Assembly: GCF_918814755.1 (NCBI RefSeq)
Contig: NZ_CAKKNT010000014.1
Span: 1-53,905, forward strand
Reading direction: 5' to 3'
DNA length: 53,905 nt
Source: Periweissella ghanensis
GTDB taxonomy: Bacteria; Bacillota; Bacilli; Lactobacillales; Lactobacillaceae
The notes below the pieces were generated by a model. The model was given only the letters and a program-made list of their open reading frames with translations. It was not told the origin of the DNA and searched no databases. Made by a program: the position numbers and the translations under genes. Shown here in pieces: positions 1 to 7,407 of the stretch (the first letter of the stretch is position 1; each line of letters opens with the position of its first letter).

Positions 1-117
1 TATTCAAATGGCCCTTTAGAAGGTTTAAATCGTAAAATAAAACAAATCAGTCGAAGCGGTTATGGCTATCGAAACTTAGCCAATTTTTTTAATCGTATTC
101 GATTAGAATTGGCATAA
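1..117 (+). CDS. ISL3-family transposase, C-terminal 38 residues (cut by window edge)
   Basis: The open frame from base 1 ends in TAA at 115-117. It contains NGPLEGLNRKIKQ followed by GYGYRNLANFFNRIR, the characteristic C-terminal block of ISL3-family DDE transposases; the Glu in PLEG is normally the third catalytic acid. Only the tail is visible, so whether the gene is intact cannot be judged. It ends 69 bp before the IS terminus, as expected for this family. Confidence 0.85.
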   Translation, partial: YSNGPLEGLNRKIKQISRSGYGYRNLANFFNRIRLELA

Positions 118-186
118 AAAAAGACCCTAAATCTTTTACGATTTAGAGTCTAAAAACTCAATATCAACATCATTTGACAAAGAGCC
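1..186 (+). mobile_element. Right end of an ISL3-family insertion sequence (left part outside window)
   Basis: The 3' end of a transposase gene is followed by a small hairpin (124-151) and then by a terminal sequence that, read inward on the minus strand, starts GGCTCTTTGTCAAATGATG, the known style of ISL3-family inverted repeats. The element appears to stop at 186, with the next 8 bases (187-194) being a candidate target duplication. The left end cannot be seen, so the duplication cannot be tested here. Confidence 0.8.
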
Positions 187-195
187 ATAAGAAAA

Positions 196-229
196 CCCCC
201 TCGATTGGATTTACTCCAATTCGAGGGGG
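196..229 (-). terminator. Rho-independent terminator, probably for the PTS gene nagE
   Basis: A stem of about 14 bp (CCCCCTCGATTGGA against TCCAATTCGAGGGGG, one bulge) is followed on the minus strand by TTTTCTTAT. It lies about 100 bp beyond the stop codon of the minus-strand PTS gene and just outside the IS. Confidence 0.65.
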
Positions 230-234
230 TCAGT

Positions 235-262
235 GCAACCATCTTAATGGTTGGCGTTTTTT
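235..262 (+). terminator. Small plus-strand terminator
   Basis: CAACCAT and ATGGTTG form a 7-bp stem with a 4-nt loop, followed by GCGTTTTTT. In plus orientation it would stop transcripts coming out of the IS. Bases 187-329 hold no gene, only this and the preceding hairpin. Confidence 0.55.
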
Positions 263-329
263 GAAATTGTATTTATTAAATATACTTTGTAACTAGATTG
301 TTTATTAGTACAACTTAGAAAGCTAAAAT

Positions 330-2345
330 TTAAGCTAAATCGACTACTGCTACTCCACGTTCGACATCGGTTGCTTCTGTCAACAAGGTTGCTTGCCATT
401 CTGGATGGTTAGTAACCACCACGATAACATCGGTTGCTTTACGTGATGCCGCAATCGCAATCAAGTCCATTTGGGCTAACGTTTCGCCCGCTGCAACTTG
501 TTGCCCAACCGTTACTTGAACATCAAATGGTGTCCCATTTAACTCAACCGTATTAACCCCCATGTGAACTAAAACTTCGGTCCCATCCGTCGTTTTAATG
601 CCAATCGCGTGTTGGGTTGGGAAGATTAACGTAACTTCACCGGCAACGGGTGCCACAATTTGGCCTTCGTTGGGCACAACTGCAAACCCATCACCAAGCA
701 TTTTGCTAGCAAAGGTTTCATCCGGCACATCCGCCAATGGTTTGAGAGTTCCGTTCGCAACTGAAACCATCGTAAGCTTAGTTGCTGGTGTTGTAGCTGG
801 TTCGCTTGGCCCATCACTAATTTCTTCAGTAGCCAATGGCATCGCTGAAACCGTTAATTCACCATTTTTAATTTTATCAATATTATCAGCAATGAATTGA
901 ACTTCTGGTCCAATCACAATTTGCATTTGATGCTCGTTTAACACATTGACCCCGGCAACCCCGTTAATTCGTTTAAGCGCATTAACATCAATCGCACTAG
1001 TATCAGTGAATTTATACCGCAAACGAGTCGTACAGTGGGCCGTTTCAGTTAACCGTTCTTTAGCAAGGTCACTTGAACCATCACCTAATGTTAACCAAAT
1101 TTTTTCTGCCAATTGGGCATAACGATCAGTACTACTAATCTTTTTAGCTGGCCCATCAACAACGACGGCATCTTCATCCATCAAATCATCTTCTTCAGGA
1201 TTACGACCAGGCGTCATTAAGTTAAATGTCCGAATCATGAACGTAAATGAAACGTAGTACAAGATGGCCATGAATAACCCAAGCACTAAGAGCATGTATG
1301 GTTTGTTGGCCAATGGCAAGTGATAATCAAGCACAAAATCAACCAATCCGGCACTAAAGGCAAACCCATTCGTCCAATGGAAGCTTGCCGCAATAAACAT
1401 TGATAACCCAGTCAAAGCTGCGTGCACAACGTACAATGGCCATGCAACAAACATGAATGAAAATTCAAGTGGTTCTGTCACCCCAGTAAAGAATGACGCA
1501 AACGCACTCGCAAGCATTAATGAACCAACACGCTTCTTTTGACTTGGGCGAGCTTGATGGTAAATCGCTAACGCCCCGGCTGGTAACCCAAACATCATAA
1601 TTGGGAAGAAACCAGCTTGGTAACGCCCGGTAATTCCCTTAACCCCGGTTCCGTGAAGGAAATTGAAAATATCATTAATGTTCGCCACGTTAAACCAAAA
1701 AACCGAATTTAACGCGTGGTGTAACCCGGTTGGAATCAACAACCGGTTGAAGAATCCGTATAACCCGGCCCCGGCTGGACCCAAGTTAACAACTAATTTA
1801 CCAAAATCGACTAAGGCCGTAAAAATTGGTGGCCAGATAACGAGCATTAATAATGAAACAACTAACATTACAATTGCCGTTAAAATTGGCACTAACCGTT
1901 TCCCAGAAAAGAAAGAAATTGCTTGCGGTAACTTAACTTCACTGAAGTTATCAAACATTGCTGCCGCTACTAATCCAGCAATAATCCCAATCAAAACATT
2001 TCCTTGAATTGCACTAAAGGCGGGATTGATATGACTAACTGGCTTATCAAAAAGTAAGGCCATGTTAGCTGGTGATAACACCTGCAAGGGGATGGTCAAA
2101 GCGACAAATCCGGCTAATGCAGCCGCCCCGTCACGCTTCTTTGACATCCCCAATGCCAAACCAATAGCAAATAAATAAGGTAAAACCCCTAAGATTGCAT
2201 TCCCACCTGCAATCATAAATTGGGCGACAAACCCAATCTTTAATGATGCCAACCAATTACCAACCCCAACTAAAATTGATGCTGCCGGTAAAATTGCGAT
2301 TGGCAACATCAATGAACGTCCCATTTTTTGGAAATATTCCTTCAT
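330..2345 (-). CDS. nagE: PTS transporter EIICBA, N-acetylglucosamine type
   Basis: This 671-aa membrane protein imports and phosphorylates an amino sugar or glucose using phosphate from HPr. The EIIC domain occupies about residues 1-380 with roughly ten membrane segments and the TEPLEF motif (290-295). EIIB lies around 405-495 with phospho-Cys438 (AHCTTRLR). EIIA lies around 540-671 with His579 and the phospho-acceptor His594 (VLVHMG). The stretch GLHHALNSVFWFNVANINDI is closer to NagE than to glucose-specific PtsG. The GntR/NagR-like operators upstream support GlcNAc as substrate. The start is fixed by an AGGAGA ribosome site 8 nt before ATG. Glucose or a broader specificity cannot be excluded. 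Confidence 0.88.
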   Translation of the reverse strand: MKEYFQKMGRSLMLPIAILPAASILVGVGNWLASLKIGFVAQFMIAGGNAILGVLPYLFAIGLALGMSKKRDGAAALAGFVALTIPLQVLSPANMALLFDKPVSHINPAFSAIQGNVLIGIIAGLVAAAMFDNFSEVKLPQAISFFSGKRLVPILTAIVMLVVSLLMLVIWPPIFTALVDFGKLVVNLGPAGAGLYGFFNRLLIPTGLHHALNSVFWFNVANINDIFNFLHGTGVKGITGRYQAGFFPIMMFGLPAGALAIYHQARPSQKKRVGSLMLASAFASFFTGVTEPLEFSFMFVAWPLYVVHAALTGLSMFIAASFHWTNGFAFSAGLVDFVLDYHLPLANKPYMLLVLGLFMAILYYVSFTFMIRTFNLMTPGRNPEEDDLMDEDAVVVDGPAKKISSTDRYAQLAEKIWLTLGDGSSDLAKERLTETAHCTTRLRYKFTDTSAIDVNALKRINGVAGVNVLNEHQMQIVIGPEVQFIADNIDKIKNGELTVSAMPLATEEISDGPSEPATTPATKLTMVSVANGTLKPLADVPDETFASKMLGDGFAVVPNEGQIVAPVAGEVTLIFPTQHAIGIKTTDGTEVLVHMGVNTVELNGTPFDVQVTVGQQVAAGETLAQMDLIAIAASRKATDVIVVVTNHPEWQATLLTEATDVERGVAVVDLA

Positions 2346-2360
2346 GTTGTATCTCTCCTT

Positions 2361-2376
2361 CTCTATACCAATAGAG
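2361..2376 (-). promoter_or_regulatory. NagR/DasR-like operator, proximal copy
   Basis: The palindrome CTCTATACCAATAGAG lies between the promoter and the nagE ribosome binding site. It matches the ATTGGTATAGA half of GntR-family amino-sugar operators as I recall them for streptococcal/lactococcal NagR. The regulator gene is not in the window. Confidence 0.5.
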
Positions 2377-2379
2377 AAT

Positions 2380-2407
2380 ATATTACACCGAATATCAATT
2401 AAATCAA
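2380..2407 (-). promoter_or_regulatory. Promoter of nagE
   Basis: On the minus strand TTGATT (2402-2407) and TAATAT (2380-2385) are separated by 16 nt. The two operator copies bracket this promoter, which would give repression by looping or by blocking RNA polymerase. Confidence 0.6.
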
Positions 2408-2414
2408 GTTTTTT

Positions 2415-2430
2415 ATTGCTCTATACCAAT
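2415..2430 (-). promoter_or_regulatory. NagR/DasR-like operator, distal copy
   Basis: On the minus strand the sequence is ATTGGTATAGAGCAAT, an imperfect 16-bp palindrome sharing TTGGTATAGAG with the proximal copy 54 bp away. It sits just upstream of the -35 box. Confidence 0.55.
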
Positions 2431-2478
2431 TTTAAATGCAACCAACAAACCCCATTACATCAAGTTATCCCTCTTTTT

Positions 2479-2838
2479 TTACATTAGCCCTCGGCCAACG
2501 TATATCCCAACTAGACCAACACCTATACCAATTATAATTGTTAACCCAGCATAGACCCACGCAACGGTCCGATGATCGTCGTGTAAACTAAGTAATTCAC
2601 CCATAAAAGTTGAAAAAGTCGTAAATCCGCCGATAATGCCGGTTCCTAAAAACAATTTCAAAGCCGGTGACCACGTTAATGGTGCCAAGAGTCCTAATAA
2701 AAACGCTCCCAATAAATTAATTAGTAACGTCGTCATTGGTAATGGCCCTTTAGTAATGCGTTTACCGTAATCCATTACTAAGAAGCGTACAACACTTCCT
2801 AAAGCTGCTCCACTACCCGCAATTAAAATATTAAGCAT
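2479..2838 (-). CDS. crcB: Fluoride channel subunit CrcB/FluC (second of pair)
   Basis: This 119-aa protein has four predicted membrane segments and belongs to the FluC family of fluoride exporters. It shows the family landmarks GSGAALGSVVRF near the N-terminus, LLINLLGAFLLG in the second helix, and GGFTTFSTF in the third. The start codon overlaps the end of the upstream crcB by 8 bp and uses GGAGGG inside that gene, so the two are translationally coupled. Gram-positive FluC pairs are often obligate antiparallel heterodimers. Confidence 0.9.
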   Translation of the reverse strand: MLNILIAGSGAALGSVVRFLVMDYGKRITKGPLPMTTLLINLLGAFLLGLLAPLTWSPALKLFLGTGIIGGFTTFSTFMGELLSLHDDHRTVAWVYAGLTIIIGIGVGLVGIYVGRGLM

Positions 2839-3202
2839 GTTTCCCTCCCATGCGCATTCCTAATTGTGCTGCAATTAAGCCACCACCAAAACTAACTACT
2901 AAATACACCACTGCTAGGCCAAGATGGTTATTCAGGAGCAACTGATTGTTTTCTAAAATTAAGGTTGAATAGGTCGTATATGAACCGACAATCCCCGTCG
3001 TCAAACCAGTTGCAATTGCTGGCGACAAGGCCCATCGCGTACTAATTTTATAATTTAAAAAACTTAACATAAATGTCCCCGTTAAATTAATAACTAACGT
3101 GGCCCAAGGAAAAGCACTACTATGTAAGGCTAATTCGAGGGCTTCTCGTAACCCACCGCCGATAAAGCCGCCAATTAAAACTGCGATTATTTTTTTGTTC
3201 AT
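2831..3202 (-). CDS. crcB: Fluoride channel subunit CrcB/FluC (first of pair)
   Basis: This 123-aa, four-helix membrane protein is the divergent partner of the downstream FluC. It has GGFIGGGLREAL, WATLVINLTGTF and GIVGSYTTYSTL, with Tyr replacing the usual Phe in the TTFST motif. That divergence suggests the two subunits are specialised halves of a heterodimer. AAGGAG stands 5 nt before ATG. I see no fluoride riboswitch in the roughly 100 bp upstream, which also carries the divergent promoter of the trp leader. Confidence 0.9.
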   Translation of the reverse strand: MNKKIIAVLIGGFIGGGLREALELALHSSAFPWATLVINLTGTFMLSFLNYKISTRWALSPAIATGLTTGIVGSYTTYSTLILENNQLLLNNHLGLAVVYLVVSFGGGLIAAQLGMRMGGKHA

Positions 3203-3249
3203 TACAACTCCTTTAATACGTATTAATTAATCTAATTATAAATAAATGT

Positions 3250-3278
3250 TTGACAAATAATTACTAACTTGCTATATT
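3250..3278 (+). promoter_or_regulatory. Promoter of the trpXYZ leader transcript
   Basis: A consensus -35 TTGACA (3250-3255) and -10 TATATT (3273-3278) are 17 nt apart. Transcription should start near 3285, giving a leader of about 290 nt before trpX and about 33 nt before the leader peptide start. Confidence 0.8.
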
Positions 3279-3317
3279 TAATCACAACTTATAGACATTT
3301 CAAACGAGGAAGTTATT

Positions 3318-3365
3318 ATGAAAACCTTTATTAACAACAATATTAATAGTTGGTGGCGTCGGTAA
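3318..3365 (+). CDS. Tryptophan-rich leader peptide (15 aa) of trpXYZ
   Basis: The short ORF encodes MKTFINNNINSWWRR and stop. GAGGAAG lies 7 nt before its ATG, a good ribosome site, and a strong promoter lies just upstream. Two consecutive Trp codons (3351-3356) stand three codons from the stop, which is the layout of amino-acid-responsive leader peptides. A hairpin begins 3 nt after the stop codon, and two terminators separate the peptide from trpX. I infer that ribosome position at the Trp codons controls readthrough. An alternative is a TnaC-like arrest peptide that senses free tryptophan. Translation itself is predicted, not shown. Confidence 0.75.
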   Translation: MKTFINNNINSWWRR

Positions 3366-3368
3366 ATT

Positions 3369-3490
3369 CAAGTTACATCACAGGTGTGACTTGATCAAAC
3401 AGATCATTTCGCATCTGTGCCGACAACTTTTTCGTACAACGAAGGTCAGCATAGGTAGCAATTATCAAGCTAAATATGCCGGCCTTTTTT
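3369..3490 (+). promoter_or_regulatory. Candidate attenuator: alternative hairpins ending in a terminator
   Basis: Hairpin A pairs 3369-3377 with 3385-3393 (9 bp). Pairing B joins 3379-3389 with 3409-3419 (11 bp, two G-U) and cannot coexist with A. Hairpin C pairs 3418-3424 with 3445-3451, with an inner CTT/AAG and CG/CG extension. C competes with the terminator stem 3444-3459/3470-3484, which is followed by six T (3485-3490). A ribosome at the leader stop codon would cover the first arm of A and favour B. A ribosome stalled on the Trp codons would leave A free to form, releasing C as antiterminator. This order of events is inference. B and C overlap by only two bases. Confidence 0.6.
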
Positions 3491-3513
3491 ATTTACTTTA
3501 TTCTAGAAACAAG

Positions 3514-3559
3514 TAGTGGATTAGGTGCAGGTGTATTGCGCTTAATCCACTATTTTTTT
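3514..3559 (+). terminator. Second strong terminator directly before trpX
   Basis: TAGTGGATTAGGTGCA pairs with TGCGCTTAATCCACTA over 16 bp (two G-U pairs), followed by seven T. It ends 18 nt before the trpX start codon. I found no clear upstream sequence able to open this stem, so how transcription passes it is unclear. Confidence 0.75.
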
Positions 3560-3577
3560 GAAAGCAGGACTTAAATT

Positions 3578-4585
3578 ATGAAACGTTTATTTTTATCAAT
3601 TGGTCTTATCCTAGCAGTTTTAGTCGGTGCCTTTTTTGGTGCTAGTCATGACAACAATCAAGCCAGTTCCCCTAAAAAAATTCCCACGGTAGGGATTTTA
3701 CAATTTTTAACCCACCCCGCGTTGGATGCAATCCATAAAGGGATGGTCGCAGAACTTGCCAAAGAAGGTTATATCGATGGCAAAACGATTCATATTGATT
3801 TTCAAAACGCTCAAGGTGATCAAAGTAACCTTAAATCAATGGCGACTAAATTTGCCAATGAAAATGCCGACTTATCAGTTGGGATTGCCACACCCGCTGC
3901 GCAAGCATTAGCTAACACCGTCCCTGGCAAAGTATTGTTTGCACCATCAACTAACCCGGTGGCCGCTGGGCTAGTGACGGACCTCAAACATCCTGGTGAC
4001 CATGTATCAGGGGTCTCTGATCAAGCACCCATCAAGGATCAGTTAGCATTAATCAAAAAATTCGTACCAACCTTACAAACCCTTGGGATTATTTACACTT
4101 CATCTGATATTTCAGCCACGACTGAAGCCAAGAAAATGATTAACCTTGCGACTAAGGCTGGTTTAAAAACCAAAGTTTACACAATTGCCCAATCAAATGA
4201 TTTAGCACAAGTTGCCCAATCAATGGCTAACAACAAAGCTATTGATGCCGTATTTGTTCCAACTGATAATACGATTGCCAGTTCAATGCCCGTCCTTTTA
4301 CAAGCCACTAACCCGGCCAAAATGCCAGTCTTTCCAACGGCAAGCACGATGGTTCAAGCGGGTGGGATTGCTGCTGATTCAATTAACCAATACCAAATCG
4401 GGGTTACAACTAGTAAGATGATTGCCAAAATCTTACGTGGCCAAGCAATTAAAGATACGCCGGTTGAATTCATGAAAAAAGGTGAATTAGTGATTAACGT
4501 TCAGGCAGCCCACAAACTAGGGATTACAATCCCGGCTGATTTATTAAAACAAGCCCAAGCGACTAAAGGAGGTATCGTTAAATGA
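3578..4585 (+). CDS. trpX: Tryptophan ABC transporter, substrate-binding protein TrpX
   Basis: This 335-aa protein belongs to the TrpX/ABC_sub_bind family of two-lobed binding proteins, with landmarks TVGILQFLTHPALDAI near the N-terminus and VFVPTDNTIASSMPVL in the middle. Residues 4-22 form a hydrophobic signal or anchor. There is no Cys after it, so unlike most Gram-positive binding proteins it should be held by an uncleaved membrane segment or be secreted. The stop overlaps the trpY start (ATGA). Tryptophan as substrate is supported by family and by the Trp-codon leader upstream. Confidence 0.85.
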   Translation: MKRLFLSIGLILAVLVGAFFGASHDNNQASSPKKIPTVGILQFLTHPALDAIHKGMVAELAKEGYIDGKTIHIDFQNAQGDQSNLKSMATKFANENADLSVGIATPAAQALANTVPGKVLFAPSTNPVAAGLVTDLKHPGDHVSGVSDQAPIKDQLALIKKFVPTLQTLGIIYTSSDISATTEAKKMINLATKAGLKTKVYTIAQSNDLAQVAQSMANNKAIDAVFVPTDNTIASSMPVLLQATNPAKMPVFPTASTMVQAGGIAADSINQYQIGVTTSKMIAKILRGQAIKDTPVEFMKKGELVINVQAAHKLGITIPADLLKQAQATKGGIVK

Positions 4586-5481
4586 GTATTTTAGTTTCCG
4601 CGATTGGCCAGGGATTAATCTGGGCCGTCCTAGGTTTAGGATTATTTTTAACTTTCCGTATTTTAAATTTTGCTGATATGTCCGTTGAAGGAACCTTTCC
4701 ATTAGGGGCGGCCACGGCAGTCGCATTAATTCATAATGGCGTTAACCCATATTTAGCCATGTTAGCCGCGGCCGGAGCTGGAGCAGCAGCCGGTTTAATC
4801 ACTGGTTTACTCTATACTAAAGGTAAGATTCCGATTTTATTAGCCGGAATTTTAACGATGACCGCCATCTTCTCGATTAACTTACGCATCCTTAATGGTG
4901 CTAATTTATCATTATTAAACCAAAAAACGATTCTCAATGGCCATTTAATGCAACAATTACCACCCTTTTTTAACACCGTTTTCGTAGGAATGATTGTCCT
5001 TGCCGTGATTATCAGCGGTTTAATCTATCTCTTACAAACCAATTTCGGCCAATCTTTTATCGCGACTGGGGATAATCCAACAATGGCACGCTCATTTGGG
5101 ATTAACTCCGATTCGATGACGATTTTTGGCCTAATGCTTTCAAATGCTTTGATTGCCTTTGGTGGGGCCTTGGTTGCCCAAAACAATGGTTACGCGGATG
5201 TTAACATGGGGATTGGGATTATTGTTATCGCCTTGGCATCAATTATTATTGGGGAAGTCGCGTTCGGTGATTTATCACTTAACTTCCGCTTAATTGCCAT
5301 TGCCGTTGGTTCAATTTTTTATCGGTTCGTACTACTCCTCGTCTTACAACTTGGCTTTAACCCGAATGATTTAAACTTACTTTCAGCGATTGTTTTAGCA
5401 TTGGCTTTATTAACCCCAAAACTCCAAAATGTTTTCAAAATTAAAAAAGTTATCAAAGGATCGGTGGCTCGTCATGAATAA
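4582..5481 (+). CDS. trpY: Tryptophan ABC transporter, permease TrpY
   Basis: A 299-aa permease with about nine hydrophobic segments, of the branched-chain-type permease superfamily (FRILNFADMSVEGTFPLGA near residue 30). A strong AAAGGAGG inside the end of trpX lies 9 nt before the ATG, and start and stop codons overlap by 4 bp. It forms the membrane channel for TrpX and TrpZ. Confidence 0.85.
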   Translation: MSILVSAIGQGLIWAVLGLGLFLTFRILNFADMSVEGTFPLGAATAVALIHNGVNPYLAMLAAAGAGAAAGLITGLLYTKGKIPILLAGILTMTAIFSINLRILNGANLSLLNQKTILNGHLMQQLPPFFNTVFVGMIVLAVIISGLIYLLQTNFGQSFIATGDNPTMARSFGINSDSMTIFGLMLSNALIAFGGALVAQNNGYADVNMGIGIIVIALASIIIGEVAFGDLSLNFRLIAIAVGSIFYRFVLLLVLQLGFNPNDLNLLSAIVLALALLTPKLQNVFKIKKVIKGSVARHE

Positions 5482-6241
5482 ACCTTTAATTACCTTAACG
5501 GACGTTTCCACAACTGTTCAAAATAGTGCTGGGGCCCAGATTAACATTTTAAAAAAGCTCAATCTAACCATTAACGAAGGTGATTTCATTACCGTACTGG
5601 GTTCCAATGGGGCTGGTAAATCAACCCTCTTTAATGTCATTGCTGGTGGGATTACCGCTACCAATGGAACAATTAAACTACATGCGCGTGATATTACGCA
5701 TGAAAGTGAACTTACCCGGACTAAATATATTAGTCGCGTCTTTCAAGATCCTAAGTTAGGTACGGCCCCACGCATGACCGTGGCTGAAAATTTATTACTG
5801 GCTTTAAACCGGCATAAAAGTTTTTCTCTCATGCCACGCCGCCTCAATAAACATTTAGCGACCTTTACGCAAATCACCAAACAAATGGGCAATGGGCTTG
5901 ATCAACGGCTCCAAACAAGTGTTGGCAGTCTCTCAGGTGGTCAACGCCAAGCACTAAGCTTTTTAATGGCTACCATTCAAAAACCAGAATTATTACTCCT
6001 TGACGAACACACGGCAGCGCTTGACCCCAAAACAAGTGCCCAATTAATGCAGTTAACCGATGAAAAAGTGACCGCCAATGCGCAAACTGCTCTAATGATT
6101 ACCCATAATTTGGAAGATGCCTTAACTTACGGTAACCGCTTGATTGTCCTTCACGATGGGCAAATCACCTTGGATGTAACTGGGGCCCAAAAAGCACAAT
6201 TAACCAAAGATGACTTACTGAACTACTTTGCTAGTTATTAA
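5474..6241 (+). CDS. trpZ: Tryptophan ABC transporter, ATP-binding protein TrpZ
   Basis: A 255-aa ATPase with Walker A GSNGAGKST (residues 43-51), signature LSGGQRQA, Walker B LLLLDEHTAALD and switch His in MITHN. Walker B is followed by H instead of the usual P (DEHTAALD), which is common in this permease class. A longer frame opens at 5429, but the start at 5474 overlaps trpY by 8 bp, has AAAGGAT upstream and begins at the usual N-terminus (MNKPLITL). It is the last gene of the operon. Confidence 0.88.
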   Translation: MNKPLITLTDVSTTVQNSAGAQINILKKLNLTINEGDFITVLGSNGAGKSTLFNVIAGGITATNGTIKLHARDITHESELTRTKYISRVFQDPKLGTAPRMTVAENLLLALNRHKSFSLMPRRLNKHLATFTQITKQMGNGLDQRLQTSVGSLSGGQRQALSFLMATIQKPELLLLDEHTAALDPKTSAQLMQLTDEKVTANAQTALMITHNLEDALTYGNRLIVLHDGQITLDVTGAQKAQLTKDDLLNYFASY

Positions 6242-6282
6242 GCAATTATTGTTGGGGCCTTACTAGTTTAGATACAAAAATG

Positions 6283-6439
6283 GGTTGTGCCAAAACTCTT
6301 TTCTGGTAGAAATTTACTGCCAAAACTCGCTCCAGAATTCCGATATATTCGAAATACGACAAAATCCTCTATGAAGAATTTTCTTCATAGAGGATTTTTA
6401 GTGTAGTTCTCGATATCGCCCGACTTCTGTCACAGCTCC
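6283..6439. repeat. 157-bp palindromic repeat, copy 1, with central terminator
   Basis: This stretch is nearly identical to 50749-50905, and both are 157 bp long. The centre is an 18-bp perfect stem (AAAATCCTCTATGAAGAA and its complement) flanked by A and T runs, a bidirectional terminator. Outer arms form a second inverted repeat (AGAATTCCGATAT against AGAAGTCGGGCGATAT on the other strand), and the ends GGTTGTG and GGAGCTGTGAC are related. It fills the gap between the convergent trpZ and HAD genes and ends 3 bp from the HAD stop codon. No ORF is present. Confidence 0.85.
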
Positions 6440-6442
6440 ATT

Positions 6443-7243
6443 TTAAAGTTCAAAGTATTTTTCGAGGAATTCAGCAACCCCATCTTCTTCATTCGTGCCC
6501 GTTACATATTTAGCGTGTTCAAAGACATCGGGCGTTGAATTTTGCATGGCAACACTAACATCACCGGCTTCCAGCATTGAAATATCATTTTCACCATTAC
6601 CAAACACTAAGGTATTTTCACGCCCAATTTGGTAGTATGTTTGGACATGCTTAACCGCCGTGGCTTTGTTAACCCCTTTAGGTAATAACTCAATGTTTTC
6701 CGGAGCAGATGATGAAATATCAAGCGTATCTAAAGCACCTAAAATTTTACGGGTTAATTCAATCATTTCAGGATCACCACCAGCGACAATTCCGTTAGTA
6801 ACCGCTTTGGCATCAATTTCACCAAATTCCTTAAAATATGAGATGGCCCCACGCTTCATAATTTTGGCTGCAAAACTCATCACTGATAATTGACATTTTT
6901 CGGTCACGTTATGATAAACATGGTCGGGAGTAAATAAGCGCACTGAAACTCCATTTTCGTTTACAATATTAATAACTTGTTGGACGGCTTCAACTCCTAA
7001 GTATTCGATACCTTGGTTAGGGCCCAAATCATACATCGCGCCATTTGAGTTGATTAAGTTTACTTCGCGATTAATCATGTCACGCACGAGTTCAGCATGG
7101 ACCCGCATCCGGCCCGTCGCAATGTAGACAATGTGGCCTTGAGCTTGCAACTTTTCTAAAACATCTTTGGTTCTAGCTGATACTGTCTGATCATCATGGA
7201 TTAGCGTACCGTCAATATCAATAAAAATTAAATGTCGTTTCAT
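6443..7243 (-). CDS. HAD-superfamily (Cof-type) sugar-phosphate phosphatase
   Basis: A 266-aa cytoplasmic phosphatase of the Cof/YbiV class. Motif I is DIDGTL with nucleophile Asp9 and acid Asp11, motif II lies at IYIATGR, the type IIB cap occupies about residues 85-190, and the C-terminal Mg site is NGENDISML. Members dephosphorylate sugar phosphates, FMN or pyridoxal phosphate; the exact substrate cannot be told from sequence. The gene stands alone, converging on the trp operon. Confidence 0.85.
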   Translation of the reverse strand: MKRHLIFIDIDGTLIHDDQTVSARTKDVLEKLQAQGHIVYIATGRMRVHAELVRDMINREVNLINSNGAMYDLGPNQGIEYLGVEAVQQVINIVNENGVSVRLFTPDHVYHNVTEKCQLSVMSFAAKIMKRGAISYFKEFGEIDAKAVTNGIVAGGDPEMIELTRKILGALDTLDISSSAPENIELLPKGVNKATAVKHVQTYYQIGRENTLVFGNGENDISMLEAGDVSVAMQNSTPDVFEHAKYVTGTNEEDGVAEFLEKYFEL

Positions 7244-7345
7244 ATGCTCTCCTCAATTTTGTGCCAGTTAGATTCTATTTGTTCATGTTAATTCTACCAA
7301 ACCATAAACTTCCTGCAAGCGTTTTCACGGTTTTTCACACAATTA

Positions 7346-7374
7346 TTGAATGATTTTGCAAAGGTTACTATAAT
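7346..7374 (+). promoter_or_regulatory. Promoter of nrdI
   Basis: TTGAAT (7346-7351) and a consensus TATAAT (7369-7374) are spaced by 17 nt, and GAGG sits 7 nt before the nrdI ATG. Confidence 0.65.
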
Positions 7375-7407
7375 GAATAGTATCGAATATTAAGAAGAGG
7401 CGTTTTC

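Noticed and set aside
3203-3320. Fluoride riboswitch upstream of the crcB pair
   Set aside because: No matching pseudoknot sequence was found by eye; the stretch is AT-rich and holds the divergent promoter.
3366-3577. T-box riboswitch in front of trpXYZ
   Set aside because: No T-box motif (AGGGTGGNACCGCG-like) or specifier stem is visible; the Trp codons are in a translated ORF instead.
5429-5473. N-terminal extension of TrpZ
   Set aside because: The extra 15 codons lie inside trpY and have no better ribosome site than the ATG at 5474, which gives the normal family start.
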